DNA of 64,000 nucleotides from Xanthobacteraceae bacterium (GTDB lineage: Bacteria > Pseudomonadota > Alphaproteobacteria > Rhizobiales > Xanthobacteraceae): NCBI GenBank assembly GCA_029266425.1, contig JAQSWY010000025.1, positions 1 to 64,000 on the forward strand, written 5' to 3'. Under the pieces are notes generated by a model. That model ran no database searches and was not told the origin of the DNA. It saw nothing but the letters and a program-made list of their open reading frames with translations. Position 1 is the stretch's first letter. Each line of letters starts with the position of its first letter. The translations under genes were made by a program, and so were the position numbers. Shown piece by piece: positions 17,387-25,861 of this stretch.

Positions 17387-18394
17387 ATGTTCCACAACGC
17401 CATGACCCGGCGCGGCTTCCTCGTCACCGGAGGCGCGGCCGCCGCCGCACTTCTCACCCCGTCGGTCCTGCGGGCGCAGGCTGCATTCCCGTCGGACAAT
17501 ATGCAGGTGCTGGTGCCGACCGGCGAAGGCGGCGGCGTCGATCAGGCGGCGCGCGCCTTCACCCGCATCTGGGCCAAGCATCTCGGCGCGAATTTCGAGT
17601 ATTCCTATTTCCCCGGTGCCTCGGGCCAGGTCGGCTACGAGGTGTTCGTCGGCAAGCGCGAGGCGAACGCCTATAATCTTCTGTTCGGCAACATCGGTCC
17701 CGAGATGATCATGTATGCCACCCAGAAGGTGCGCTACAAATATCCCGAAGACATCATGTATTTTGGCGCGATCGATTCTGATGACAGCGTCATCTGGGTC
17801 GCTGCCAACTCCAAGTTCAAGACCATTGGCGATCTCGTCGAAGAGGGCAAGAAGCGCGAGATCACGCTCTCCACCAGCCGCCTGCCGCATCCCTCGACCA
17901 TCGGCGCGCTGGCGCTGGCGGACGCCACCGGCATGAAGGTGCGCATGGTGCCCTATGGCGGCGGCGGGCCGGCCCGCGCCGCGGCGATCACCGGCGAGGT
18001 CGATGGCTGCGCGACCTTCCTCTCCTCCTCGCTCGGCCTCTCCGAGCAGGCGCGCTTCCTCACCGTGTTCAACGACACCAACCGCGCCCCCGACCTCACC
18101 AACAATGCGCCGCCGGTGAACCAGGCGCTCGGCACCAAGATCCCGCCGCTCTCCGGCCAGCGCGCCTGGGCGATCCACCGCAAAGTCGCGGCAGAGTATC
18201 CCGACCGGCTGGCGAAGCTCATCTCCACCATGAAGACGGTGTTCGACGATCCGGAATACAAGACGGTCGCCGAGAAGGCCGGCACGCCCTGGGAGTTCAT
18301 CCAGTACGCCGACGCCGCGGCGTGCGACGCCTCCGCCAGGGAGTTCGTCGAACTCGCCAACCAGTACAAGTCGCTGCTCTCGGCCAGCAAATGA
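17387..18394 (+). CDS. tctC: Tripartite tricarboxylate transporter substrate-binding protein (TctC/Bug family)
   Basis: 335-residue periplasmic binding protein with a Tat-like signal (MTRRGFLVTGGAAAAALLTPSVLRAQA). Typical Bug features are the N-terminal strand MQVLVPTGEGGGVDQAARAF and PYGGGGPARAAAITGEVDG for the carboxylate-binding loops. Bug proteins bind carboxylates such as citrate or aromatic acids. It is the first gene of a TctC-B-A operon with its ATG after GGGAGAAGGCC; its stop overlaps the tctB start by 4 bases. The ligand is unknown. Confidence 0.9.
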   Translation: MFHNAMTRRGFLVTGGAAAAALLTPSVLRAQAAFPSDNMQVLVPTGEGGGVDQAARAFTRIWAKHLGANFEYSYFPGASGQVGYEVFVGKREANAYNLLFGNIGPEMIMYATQKVRYKYPEDIMYFGAIDSDDSVIWVAANSKFKTIGDLVEEGKKREITLSTSRLPHPSTIGALALADATGMKVRMVPYGGGGPARAAAITGEVDGCATFLSSSLGLSEQARFLTVFNDTNRAPDLTNNAPPVNQALGTKIPPLSGQRAWAIHRKVAAEYPDRLAKLISTMKTVFDDPEYKTVAEKAGTPWEFIQYADAAACDASAREFVELANQYKSLLSASK

Positions 18395-18948
18395 GCATGT
18401 CCGAGCAGCCCCATGACGGGCAGGCGAAATATCCGGAGGGTTCCGGGCGCGGCAGCGCCGACCGGCGGGAGGCGACGGGGGCCGACTGGGTGATCCCGAT
18501 CCTCGCCGTCGCCTTCACCACCTATTACCTGATTTCGATCGAGGATCTGGTCTGGGAAGCCAAGATCGCCGCGGTGTTCGTCTCCGTGGTGCTCTATGGG
18601 CTGATCGCGATCTTCGCGCTGAAGACACTGCTCGGCCTGCGCCAGGGTCAGCACAGGGTCGACTTCTCCCCGCTCTGGGAGAACGGCCCGCTGTTCCGCA
18701 TCCGGGCGCTGCTGTTCGGCCTCGCCGTGCTGTCGGTGGCGGCGCTGCCATGGGCCGGCTTCACGCTGAGCACCTTCGGCTTCCTCTTCGCCGCCTTCCT
18801 CTGGCTCGAGCGCATGAGCCTGAGGATGGCGCTCATCACCGCCGGCGCGCTCGCGCTCTCAGGCTACGTCCTGTTCATCGCCATCCTGCGTACGCCGTTT
18901 CCCCTCGGCCCGTTCGAGCTCGCAGTGCGAGCCCTCACCGGCCTCTGA
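18391..18948 (+). CDS. tctB: Tripartite tricarboxylate transporter small membrane subunit (TctB)
   Basis: 185-residue inner-membrane protein with four hydrophobic segments (starting around WVIPILAVAFTTYYL, IAAVFVSVVLYGLIAIFAL, LLFGLAVLSVAALPW and LITAGALALSGYVLFI). An acidic and hydrophilic 30-residue N-terminus precedes them. ATGA overlap with tctC fixes the start at 18391. It would form the membrane complex with TctA. Divergence in sequence is usual for this subunit, so its identity rests mostly on context. Confidence 0.85.
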   Translation: MSMSEQPHDGQAKYPEGSGRGSADRREATGADWVIPILAVAFTTYYLISIEDLVWEAKIAAVFVSVVLYGLIAIFALKTLLGLRQGQHRVDFSPLWENGPLFRIRALLFGLAVLSVAALPWAGFTLSTFGFLFAAFLWLERMSLRMALITAGALALSGYVLFIAILRTPFPLGPFELAVRALTGL

Positions 18949-18960
18949 CGGACCTGCCCC

Positions 18961-20484
18961 ATGGATCCGAGCCTTGGCTTCATCGCCGAACTCTTCGCCC
19001 ATGCGCTATCCTATTGGTGGCTGATCCTGATCGCGACGACGATCGGCATCATCATCGGCGCCATGCCGGGCTTCGGTTCCGCCAACACCATCATCATGCT
19101 GCTGCCGTTCACGCTCGCCGTGGATGTCGACGTGGCGATGATCTTCATGGTGTCGCTGTTCTGCGCCTCGCAAATGGGCGGCGGCATTACCTCGATATTG
19201 CTCAACATACCGGGCAATGGCGGCTCGGCCGCGACCTGCCTCGACGGCTATCCGATGGCGCGCAAGGGGCAGGGGCAGCAGGCGCTGGTGCTGTCCTTCG
19301 TCGCCTCCACGGTCGGCGGCATGGTCACCGCCGGCCTGTCGATCTTCCTGCTGCCCTATATGGCGAAGCTCGCCTATTACCTGCACAGCGTCGAGATGGT
19401 GGTGATCCTGCTGTTCGGGATCACGCTGATCGCCTCGGTCGCCTCCGACAACATGCTCAAGGGCCTGATCGCCGGCTTCCTCGGCCTGCTGATCGGGGCG
19501 GTCGGCGCCGACCACATCTATTCGACGCCACGCGGCACCTTCGGCTTCATCGAGCTCTATGACGGCGTGCCGCTGATCGCGGTGCTGATCGGCGTGTTCG
19601 CCATCTCCGAAGCCCTGGTGATGATGGAGAGCACTTCGGTGCTGTCCGAGACCGGCAAGGAGCTCGCCAAGCGCGCGGGGTGGAAGGAGACCTGGGAGGG
19701 CGTGCGCATGGCGTTCTCCCGCACCTGGCTGATGATCTGGACCGGCATCGTCGGCCTCATCATCGGCATCGTGCCGGGCGCCGGTGCCTCGATCGCCGCC
19801 TTCGTTGCCTATCAGCAGGCGCGGCTCTATTCGAAGACGCCGGAGAAGTTCGGCACCGGCATCCCCGAGGGCGTCATCGCCCCGGAATCATCGAACAATG
19901 GCTGCGCCTCCGGCGACCTGATCCCGCTGCTGGTCATCGGCGTGCCGGGCGGCACCACGGCGGCGGTGATGCTGATCGTGATGACCTATCACGGGGTCCA
20001 GCTCGGCCCGCGCATGTTCATCCAGACGCCCGAGCTCGGCTATGGCGTGTTCGTCACCATGCTGGTCGCCTATTGCGTGATGCTGTTCACCACGCTGCCG
20101 CTGACCCGCTACATCTCCAAGATCATCCTGATCCCGACCGCGGTGCTGGCCCCGGTGATCATCGCCTTCACCATGGTCGGCTCCTTCGCGCCGCGCGGCT
20201 ACATGTTCGATCTGTGGCTGACGCTGCTGTTCGGGGTGATCGGCTATATCTGCCGGCGCACCGGCTACAATGTCGTCGCCATGCTGATCGGCGTCATCCT
20301 CGGGCCGCTGCTCGAAGCCAATGTGATGCGGGCGCTGCGCATCAGCGGCAATGATCCGCTGGTGTTCTTCTCGTCGACGGTCGGCAACATCCTTTGGGCA
20401 CTGCTGCTGGTCTCGCTGTTCATTCCGAGCTTCGTGCAGTGGCGGAAGAACCGGAAGGCGCGGCTGGAACCGCAGGCGGCTTGA
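18961..20484 (+). CDS. tctA: Tripartite tricarboxylate transporter large permease (TctA)
   Basis: 507-residue permease with about twelve hydrophobic segments. The family signatures GAMPGFGSANTIIMLLPFTL near the N-terminus and GLIIGIVPGAGASIAAFVAY in the middle are visible, together with PEGVIAPESSNNGCASGDLIPLL. It lies 12 bases after tctB. With TctC and TctB it makes a proton- or sodium-driven secondary carboxylate importer. Confidence 0.92.
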   Translation: MDPSLGFIAELFAHALSYWWLILIATTIGIIIGAMPGFGSANTIIMLLPFTLAVDVDVAMIFMVSLFCASQMGGGITSILLNIPGNGGSAATCLDGYPMARKGQGQQALVLSFVASTVGGMVTAGLSIFLLPYMAKLAYYLHSVEMVVILLFGITLIASVASDNMLKGLIAGFLGLLIGAVGADHIYSTPRGTFGFIELYDGVPLIAVLIGVFAISEALVMMESTSVLSETGKELAKRAGWKETWEGVRMAFSRTWLMIWTGIVGLIIGIVPGAGASIAAFVAYQQARLYSKTPEKFGTGIPEGVIAPESSNNGCASGDLIPLLVIGVPGGTTAAVMLIVMTYHGVQLGPRMFIQTPELGYGVFVTMLVAYCVMLFTTLPLTRYISKIILIPTAVLAPVIIAFTMVGSFAPRGYMFDLWLTLLFGVIGYICRRTGYNVVAMLIGVILGPLLEANVMRALRISGNDPLVFFSSTVGNILWALLLVSLFIPSFVQWRKNRKARLEPQAA

Positions 20485-20493
20485 ATCAGACAA

Positions 20494-20603
20494 CCTCATC
20501 CTGAGGTGCGAGCGCAGCTCGCCTCGAAGGATGCTGGAGCAGAAGGCGGCCATCGCGGGCGAGCATCATTCGAGGCCGCTTCGCGGCACCTCAGCATGAG
20601 AGG
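20494..20603. repeat. Intergenic inverted repeat, family B (copy 1)
   Basis: CCTCATCCTGAGGTGC...GCCTCGAAGGATG on the left pairs with CATTCGAGGC...GCACCTCAGCATGAG on the right. This is the second repeat family of the window, known broadly from rhizobial genomes. It separates tctA from the LVIVD-repeat gene. Confidence 0.85.
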
Positions 20604-20659
20604 TGGTTCAATTGAGCCAGGCCTCTTGTGCGGCGTGGTCCTGACATGGAGTAAGCGAC

Positions 20660-21940
20660 ATGAACGAGATGGTCGGCACGGGTGCGATGTCGCGCGGCAT
20701 GCGGCGGGTCGGGCGCATGGACATTGCCGGCGGCGGGCAGGTGGTGGTCCAGGGTCACCTGGCCTTCCTCGGCCACATGTCGCCGCCGGACGGCACCTCG
20801 ATCATCGATGTGCGCGATCCCGCCAATCCGGAGGTGATCGCCAAGATCGCGCCGCCCGACCGCTTCTCCCACACCCACAAGGTGCGGGTGGCTGGCGATC
20901 TGATGATCACCAATGTCGAGCGCCATCGCCGGCACTTCTACCGCAAGGGCGAGTTGCTCGAAGGTGCGGTCGAGAGGCTCAGCGAGACGCTCGGCCGGGC
21001 GCCGAGCGATGCCGAGCTCGCGGGCGCGGTCGGCATCGCCGAGAGGGATCTCGGCGATCTGCGGGAGGGCCATGCCCGCGGCTATGGAGATGGCGGCTTC
21101 CGGGTGTGGAGCATCGCCGACCCCGCCAATCCGAAGCTGCTCTCCTATGTGAAGACCGGCGGCATCGGGGTGCACCGCTTCGACATGGACGAACACTACG
21201 CCTACATCTCCACCGAGATGGAAGGCTTCATCGGCAACATACTCGTCATCTATGACCTTGCCGATCCGACGGCGCCGCGCGAGGTTTCGCGCTGGTGGAT
21301 TCCCGGCCAGCACATTGCCGGCGGCGAGACCCCGACATGGCCGGGCCAGCGCAACCGCCTGCACCATGCGCTGCGGGTCGGCGACAAGATGTGGGCGGCC
21401 TGCTGGTACGCCGGCGGCTATGTGATCGACATCTCCGACATCACCAGGCCGAAGACGCTCGGCAGCTATAATTATCACCCACCCTTCCCGGAGCCGACGC
21501 ACACGCTGATGCCGCTGCCCGAACCTATTGCCGGCCGGCAGATCGCGCTGATGATCGACGAGGAACACGATCACGTGCCCGGCCAGCCGCACGGCTTTCT
21601 CTGGATCATGGATGCGGGCGATCCGGCCAACCTCAAGCCGATCTCGACCTTCCAGGTGAGCGAGCTCGATTCGCCCTATGCGCGGGCCGGCGGGCGCTTC
21701 GGCGCGCACCAGTTCCAGGAAAAGCAGCTCGGCAGCCTGATCTATGCGACCTGGTTCGCCGGCGGCCTTCGGGTGATCGACATTGCCGACCCTGTGAAGC
21801 CGCGCGAGATCGCCTTCCACGTGCCGGAGCCGTTCCCCGGCCACGCCTCGCCGCAGAGCAACGACGTCGATGTCGACGAGCGCGGCCTCGTCTATGTCCT
21901 CGACCGCGACCGCGGCTTTGAGATCATCGAGATGGTGTGA
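20660..21940 (+). CDS. LVIVD-repeat (beta-propeller-like) protein
   Basis: 426 residues without a signal peptide. Repeated blocks of the form (I/V)xDIxDPxxPxxIA occur at intervals: SIIDVRDPANPEVI, RVWSIADPANPKLL, LVIYDLADPTAPREV, YVIDISDITRPKTL, WIMDAGDPANLKPI and RVIDIADPVKPREI, i.e. six LVIVD-type blades. His-rich spots (HTHKVRV, GVHRFDMDEH, RLHHALRV, EEHDHVPG, GAHQFQEK) suggest metal binding or a catalytic pocket, so an enzyme is possible. It lies downstream of the Tct operon, with GGAGTAAGCGAC before the ATG, and is convergent with the Ldh-family gene. No established function. Confidence 0.78.
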   Translation: MNEMVGTGAMSRGMRRVGRMDIAGGGQVVVQGHLAFLGHMSPPDGTSIIDVRDPANPEVIAKIAPPDRFSHTHKVRVAGDLMITNVERHRRHFYRKGELLEGAVERLSETLGRAPSDAELAGAVGIAERDLGDLREGHARGYGDGGFRVWSIADPANPKLLSYVKTGGIGVHRFDMDEHYAYISTEMEGFIGNILVIYDLADPTAPREVSRWWIPGQHIAGGETPTWPGQRNRLHHALRVGDKMWAACWYAGGYVIDISDITRPKTLGSYNYHPPFPEPTHTLMPLPEPIAGRQIALMIDEEHDHVPGQPHGFLWIMDAGDPANLKPISTFQVSELDSPYARAGGRFGAHQFQEKQLGSLIYATWFAGGLRVIDIADPVKPREIAFHVPEPFPGHASPQSNDVDVDERGLVYVLDRDRGFEIIEMV

Positions 21941-21947
21941 CGCGACG

Positions 21948-22028
21948 CGTCATGCCCGGGCTTGTCCCGCGCATCCACGTCCGTGACGACGGACAACCGT
22001 GGATGGCCGGGACAAGCCCGGCCATGAC
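21948..22028. repeat. Intergenic inverted repeat, family A (copy 3)
   Basis: CGTCATGCCCGGGCTTGTCCC...GGATGGCCGGGACAAGCCCGGCCATGAC between two convergent genes; the outer arms pair over more than 15 bases. Confidence 0.85.
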
Positions 22029-22057
22029 AGCTTGGGACGACCGTTCCGGTCGCGCCA

Positions 22058-23074
22058 TTACCCTGGCATCAGCGCCTTGAGCTCTGCGAACAGCGCTGGA
22101 TCGATCTCGACGCCGTGCTCGCGCGTCCGCTCGCGCGCGGCATAGCGGCGGTCGGAGGGCAGGCGCACGCCGGGTTGCTGGCGGGCGAGGGCGAACAATT
22201 CGTCGGCGATCGAGAGCCGTTCCCCGACGCTGTCCCTGCCGAACACCGCCGGGTCGATCGCCAGCATCAGCTCGCCGCCGCGCGGCGCTCCGCCGTCGCC
22301 ATTGTCCGCAGCCAGCGATTGCCGACTGGTGAGATCGCCGATCATGGGTCCGGCGATCAGCTCCACCATGATGGAGAGCGCCGAGCCCTTGTGGCCGCCG
22401 AACGGCAGCAACGCGCCTTTGAGCGCTGCGGCGGGATCGGTGGTCGGGGCGCCGTCCGGCCCCACCGCCCAGCCGGGCGGAAGAGCCTCGCCGGCGCGCC
22501 GTTTCAGCTCGATTTCGCCGCGGGCGGCAGCGCTGGTGGCGAAGTCGAAGATGAAGGGTCGGCCTTTGGGGCCGGGCCAGCCGAAGGCGAACGGGTTGGT
22601 GCCGAGCAGCGGTTGCGTGCCGCCGGCCGGCGCGACGCAGCACTGCCCGACGGTGAAGGCGAACGCGACAAGGCCAGATTCCGTTGCCGGCTCGATATCG
22701 GCCCACAGCGCCGAATAATGGTAGCAGTCGTGGATCGCCAGTGCTGCGATGCCATAGGTCTTCGCCGCGGCGATCAGCGCGGGCACGCCGGTCTCGATGG
22801 AGAGCGGGGCGAAGCCGCGGTGGGCGTCGACCCGCATCACTACGGGCGTCGCCGGCTTCAGCTCGGGCAGCGCCGCCACCTCCGCCTTGCCGCTGCGGGT
22901 CGAGGCGACATAGCCGATCAGCCGATAGAGCCCGTGCGAATGACATTCGTCCGCCTCGGCGCGCGCGATGGAGCGGGCGATTGCCGCGGCGTGGAGCTCG
23001 GCGAGGCCATTGGCCAGAAGCGTCGCGTGGCAGAAATCATGCACCTCGGCGAGGCTGAGGCGGATCGGGTTCAT
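22058..23074 (-). CDS. Ldh-family oxidoreductase (malate/L-lactate or delta1-piperideine/pyrroline-2-carboxylate reductase type)
   Basis: 338-residue NAD(P)-dependent dehydrogenase of the Ldh2/DpkA family, which lacks a Rossmann fold. Family features: ADECHSHGLYRL (catalytic His region), AIHDCYHYSALWADI, TNPFAFGWPG, and PFGGHKGSALSIMVELIAG near the C-terminus. Members reduce 2-oxo acids or cyclic imines such as pyrroline-2-carboxylate. GAGGAG precedes the ATG. A GntR gene follows upstream on the same strand (gap of 126 bases, holding a partial repeat). With the TRAP genes it forms a uptake-plus-oxidation module; the proline-racemase-type genes at 62-64 kb make an imino-acid role conceivable. 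Confidence 0.87.
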   Translation of the reverse strand: MNPIRLSLAEVHDFCHATLLANGLAELHAAAIARSIARAEADECHSHGLYRLIGYVASTRSGKAEVAALPELKPATPVVMRVDAHRGFAPLSIETGVPALIAAAKTYGIAALAIHDCYHYSALWADIEPATESGLVAFAFTVGQCCVAPAGGTQPLLGTNPFAFGWPGPKGRPFIFDFATSAAARGEIELKRRAGEALPPGWAVGPDGAPTTDPAAALKGALLPFGGHKGSALSIMVELIAGPMIGDLTSRQSLAADNGDGGAPRGGELMLAIDPAVFGRDSVGERLSIADELFALARQQPGVRLPSDRRYAARERTREHGVEIDPALFAELKALMPG

Positions 23075-23112
23075 ATGTTCTCCTCAATGTCCGGCCTGCA
23101 ATTCCCATCGGC

Positions 23113-23167
23113 CGTCATCCCCAGTGCGTCAGAGGCGGAGATGCCCGGGACAAGCCCGGCCATGACG
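23113..23167. repeat. Intergenic inverted repeat, family A (copy 4, shortened)
   Basis: CGTCATCCCCAGTGCGTCAG joined to ATGCCCGGGACAAGCCCGGCCATGACG: the left arm has lost its middle, so the hairpin is incomplete. Confidence 0.75.
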
Positions 23168-23200
23168 ATGGAAATGTTGCATTGAGCCAGCCTCCTGAGG

Positions 23201-23857
23201 TCAACCGGCGTTCAGCACGCGGATGAGATCGTCATGCACTGAACCTATGTGCCCGTCGAGAAAGGCGCAGGCCCCGGCGATGTCGCCGGCGCGGCTCAGC
23301 GCCGTGAGCTCGGCGTGCTCCCTGACGGCGCGCTCCATCCCAGCGGTGCCGCTGAGTTGCACCCTCGTATAGCGGTCGCTGGTCTGCAGCAGCGAATGCA
23401 CGATGGCGAGTGAGCGCGGCTGGCCGGCGCGGCTGTAGTGCGCCATGTGGAAATCCGCATTGAGCTGGCCCCAGCGGCTGATGTCGCCTGTCGCCGTCGC
23501 AAGCTCCATCTGCCGCTGCAACTCGGCGACATGGGCGAAGTCGTCGGCGTCGAGCAACGGGATCGAGGCCGCAAGCAGGCGCGGCTCCAGAAGGCGGCGC
23601 AGCGCGAATACATCGTCGATCTCGTCGACAGACAGCTCGGAGACCACCGCGCCTTTTTGCGGGACGATGCGCACCAGCCCCTCGGCATCGAGCTGGAACA
23701 GCGCTTCGCGGATCGGGATGCGGCTCACCCCGAAGGTCTCGGCCAGCGCGTCCTGCCGTAACTGAGCGCCGGCAGGGTACGTGCCGTCCAGGATCGCCTT
23801 ACGCAGCTGATCGAGTATGGCTGCCGAAAGGGTACGGTGCTTCAGAAGAGGATTCAT
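23201..23857 (-). CDS. GntR family regulator, FadR/FCD subfamily
   Basis: 218-residue repressor with an N-terminal winged helix (LSAAILDQLRKAILDGTYPAG, then LAETFGVSRIPIREALFQLDAEGLV) and a C-terminal all-helical FCD ligand domain with metal-binding residues (DFHMAHYSRAG and the H of REHAEL and DGHIGSVHDD). I chose ATG 23857 (MNPLLKHRT); TTG 23872 would add five residues. It is divergent from the TRAP operon across about 90 bases and adjacent to the Ldh-family gene, so it likely controls both. Its effector is probably the transported carboxylate. Confidence 0.88.
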   Translation of the reverse strand: MNPLLKHRTLSAAILDQLRKAILDGTYPAGAQLRQDALAETFGVSRIPIREALFQLDAEGLVRIVPQKGAVVSELSVDEIDDVFALRRLLEPRLLAASIPLLDADDFAHVAELQRQMELATATGDISRWGQLNADFHMAHYSRAGQPRSLAIVHSLLQTSDRYTRVQLSGTAGMERAVREHAELTALSRAGDIAGACAFLDGHIGSVHDDLIRVLNAG

Positions 23858-23890
23858 CTTCGCCGGGACCAATAATTCGCGCCAAGGATA

Positions 23891-23920
23891 TTGACGGATA
23901 TAATTTATAAAATCTACGAT
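23891..23920 (+). promoter_or_regulatory. Candidate promoter of the TRAP operon
   Basis: TTGACG (23891-23896) and TACGAT (23915-23920) are 18 bases apart, in an AT-rich stretch containing ATATAATTTATA, 27 bases before the dctQ start. The AT palindrome overlapping the spacer is a plausible site for the divergent GntR protein. Uncertain. Confidence 0.35.
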
Positions 23921-23946
23921 CCCGCAAAACCAGAGGACGGGAATTC

Positions 23947-24567
23947 ATGTCGGGATCGAGCGGCGTTGCTGCCGGCGGCGGAGCCTTGCGCTTCGTCACC
24001 CTGGCCTCCGAGGCCATATTGTCGGCCGAGCGTGTCGCCATCGGCGGGCTGATGGCGCTGCTCACCGCGCTGATCCTGCTCAATGTCCTCACCCGCTACA
24101 CCGGCTTCCCGCTCTATTGGGTCGACGAGGCCGCGATCTTCACGACGGTCTGGCTCACCTTCATCGGCGCTTCCGCCATGTCGCGGCTCAGGCTCGATTT
24201 CGCCATGACGCTGCTGACCGAGAGGCTCGGCACCATGGCGGCGAAGGCGTTGCGGGTGCTGGCGACGCTGAGCATCCTCGGCTTCGGCCTCGCCATGGCG
24301 GCGATGTGCTGGATGTGGATGGACCCGGTCGGCATTGCCTCCGCGGGTTTCGACGGCCGTGAATTTGGCGGGGCGACCTTCAACTTCCTCTACACCGAAC
24401 GCACCCAGACGCTGAACTGGCCGAGCTGGATCATCTATCTGGTGCTGCCGCTGTTCGCGCTCACCCTCATCGTGCACAGCGCGGCCAACCTCATTGAGGA
24501 TCTTGGGCTCGCCGCTCCGCACGACCGCAGCAGCTTCGGCATCGGCAGCGCCGAGGAGATCGCCTGA
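23947..24567 (+). CDS. TRAP transporter small permease (DctQ type)
   Basis: 206-residue inner-membrane protein with four hydrophobic segments. The pattern ILLNVLTRYTGFPLYWVDEAAIF.TVWLTFIGAS is the DctQ hallmark. Its stop overlaps the dctM start by one base (TGATG). It partners the large permease in a sodium-driven importer for carboxylates. The N-terminal 25 residues are polar and cytoplasmic. Confidence 0.9.
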   Translation: MSGSSGVAAGGGALRFVTLASEAILSAERVAIGGLMALLTALILLNVLTRYTGFPLYWVDEAAIFTTVWLTFIGASAMSRLRLDFAMTLLTERLGTMAAKALRVLATLSILGFGLAMAAMCWMWMDPVGIASAGFDGREFGGATFNFLYTERTQTLNWPSWIIYLVLPLFALTLIVHSAANLIEDLGLAAPHDRSSFGIGSAEEIA

Positions 24568-25832
24568 TGCTCACCAGCGCGGCCTTCCTCACAGCCATGC
24601 TGATCGGCGTGCCGATCGGCATCGCCATCTGCATCACCGGCGTGGTCTTCATCGCGGCCTCGGGCAATCCGGTGCTCTATCAGAGCTTCCCGCTGCAGAT
24701 GTTCGGCAGCGTCGACAATTACGGCCTGATCGCGATTCCGCTCTTCATCCTGATCGGTGAGATCATGAATGGCGGCGGCATCACCAGGCGCATCATCGAC
24801 ATGACGATGGCGTTCGTCGGCTCGATGCGCGGCGGGCTCGCCTATGTGAACATGCTCGCCAACATGTTCGTCTCCTCCATCCTCGGCTCGGCGACCGCGC
24901 AGGTCGCGATCATGGCGCAGATCATGGTCCCGGAGATGGAGGCCAAGGGCTACGACAAGACCTTCGCCGCCGGCCTCACCGCCTATGCCGGCATGCTGGG
25001 GCCGATCATCCCGCCCTCAATCATGTTCGTCATGTATTCGGTGCTGGCGCAGGTGCCGGTGAGCGACATGCTGATCGCCGGGCTGATCCCCGGCGTGGTG
25101 CTCACCGCGCTGTTCTGCGTTGTCATCGCGCTGATGGGCTTCGTCTATGACTACCCGCGCGGCGACAGTACGAGCCTCTCCCAGCGCGTCGCGACCGTGC
25201 TCGCCTGCGCGCCGACGCTGCTGATCCCGATCGTCATCGTCGGCTCGATTCTCACCGGCCTTGCCAATCCGACCGAGTCGGCCGCGGTCGGCGCGCTCGC
25301 CTCGATCCTGGTCGGCCGCTACTGGACGCGCGAGCTCTCATTCTCGCAACTTCCGAAGATGTTCCTGCGCGCCGGGGTCTATTCCGGCATCGTGCTGTTC
25401 CTGGTCGCCGCCGCCGGCGTGCTGTCCTGGGTGCTGGTGTTCGCCAAGGTGCCGCAGGAAGTCGCCTTGTGGATCCAGTCTGTCGCCACCGGACCGGTCA
25501 GCTTCATGCTGCTGGTGAACGTGATCCTGCTCGTCATCGGCACGGTGATCGATGGCGCCCCGGGCCTGATCATGACGGTGCCGATCCTGCTGCCGATCGC
25601 CACCGAGGTCTATCACATCGACCCGGTGCAGTTCGGCGTCGTCGCCGTGGTCAATCTGGTGCTCGGCTTCCTCTCGCCCCCGGTGGGCCTCTGCTTCTTC
25701 GTCGCCTCGGCCGTCACCGGCGCCAAGGCGGGGAAGATGTTCATCGTCACCCTGCCGTTCTTCTTCGCCTCCTGCGTGCTGCTGGTGCTGCTGTCGCTGT
25801 TTCCGATCCTGTCGACCTATCTCGTCCGATAA
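24567..25832 (+). CDS. TRAP transporter large permease (DctM type)
   Basis: 421-residue twelve-segment permease. Motifs: FILIGEIMNGGGITRRIIDM, AYAGMLGPIIPPSIMFVMYS and, at the C-terminus, LSPPVGLCFFVASAVTGAK, all family hallmarks. Translationally coupled to dctQ and followed after 29 bases by the binding protein. Substrate not predictable from the permease. Confidence 0.93.
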   Translation: MLTSAAFLTAMLIGVPIGIAICITGVVFIAASGNPVLYQSFPLQMFGSVDNYGLIAIPLFILIGEIMNGGGITRRIIDMTMAFVGSMRGGLAYVNMLANMFVSSILGSATAQVAIMAQIMVPEMEAKGYDKTFAAGLTAYAGMLGPIIPPSIMFVMYSVLAQVPVSDMLIAGLIPGVVLTALFCVVIALMGFVYDYPRGDSTSLSQRVATVLACAPTLLIPIVIVGSILTGLANPTESAAVGALASILVGRYWTRELSFSQLPKMFLRAGVYSGIVLFLVAAAGVLSWVLVFAKVPQEVALWIQSVATGPVSFMLLVNVILLVIGTVIDGAPGLIMTVPILLPIATEVYHIDPVQFGVVAVVNLVLGFLSPPVGLCFFVASAVTGAKAGKMFIVTLPFFFASCVLLVLLSLFPILSTYLVR

Positions 25833-25861
25833 GAAATCTTCCGAGACAAAGGAACGAACCG

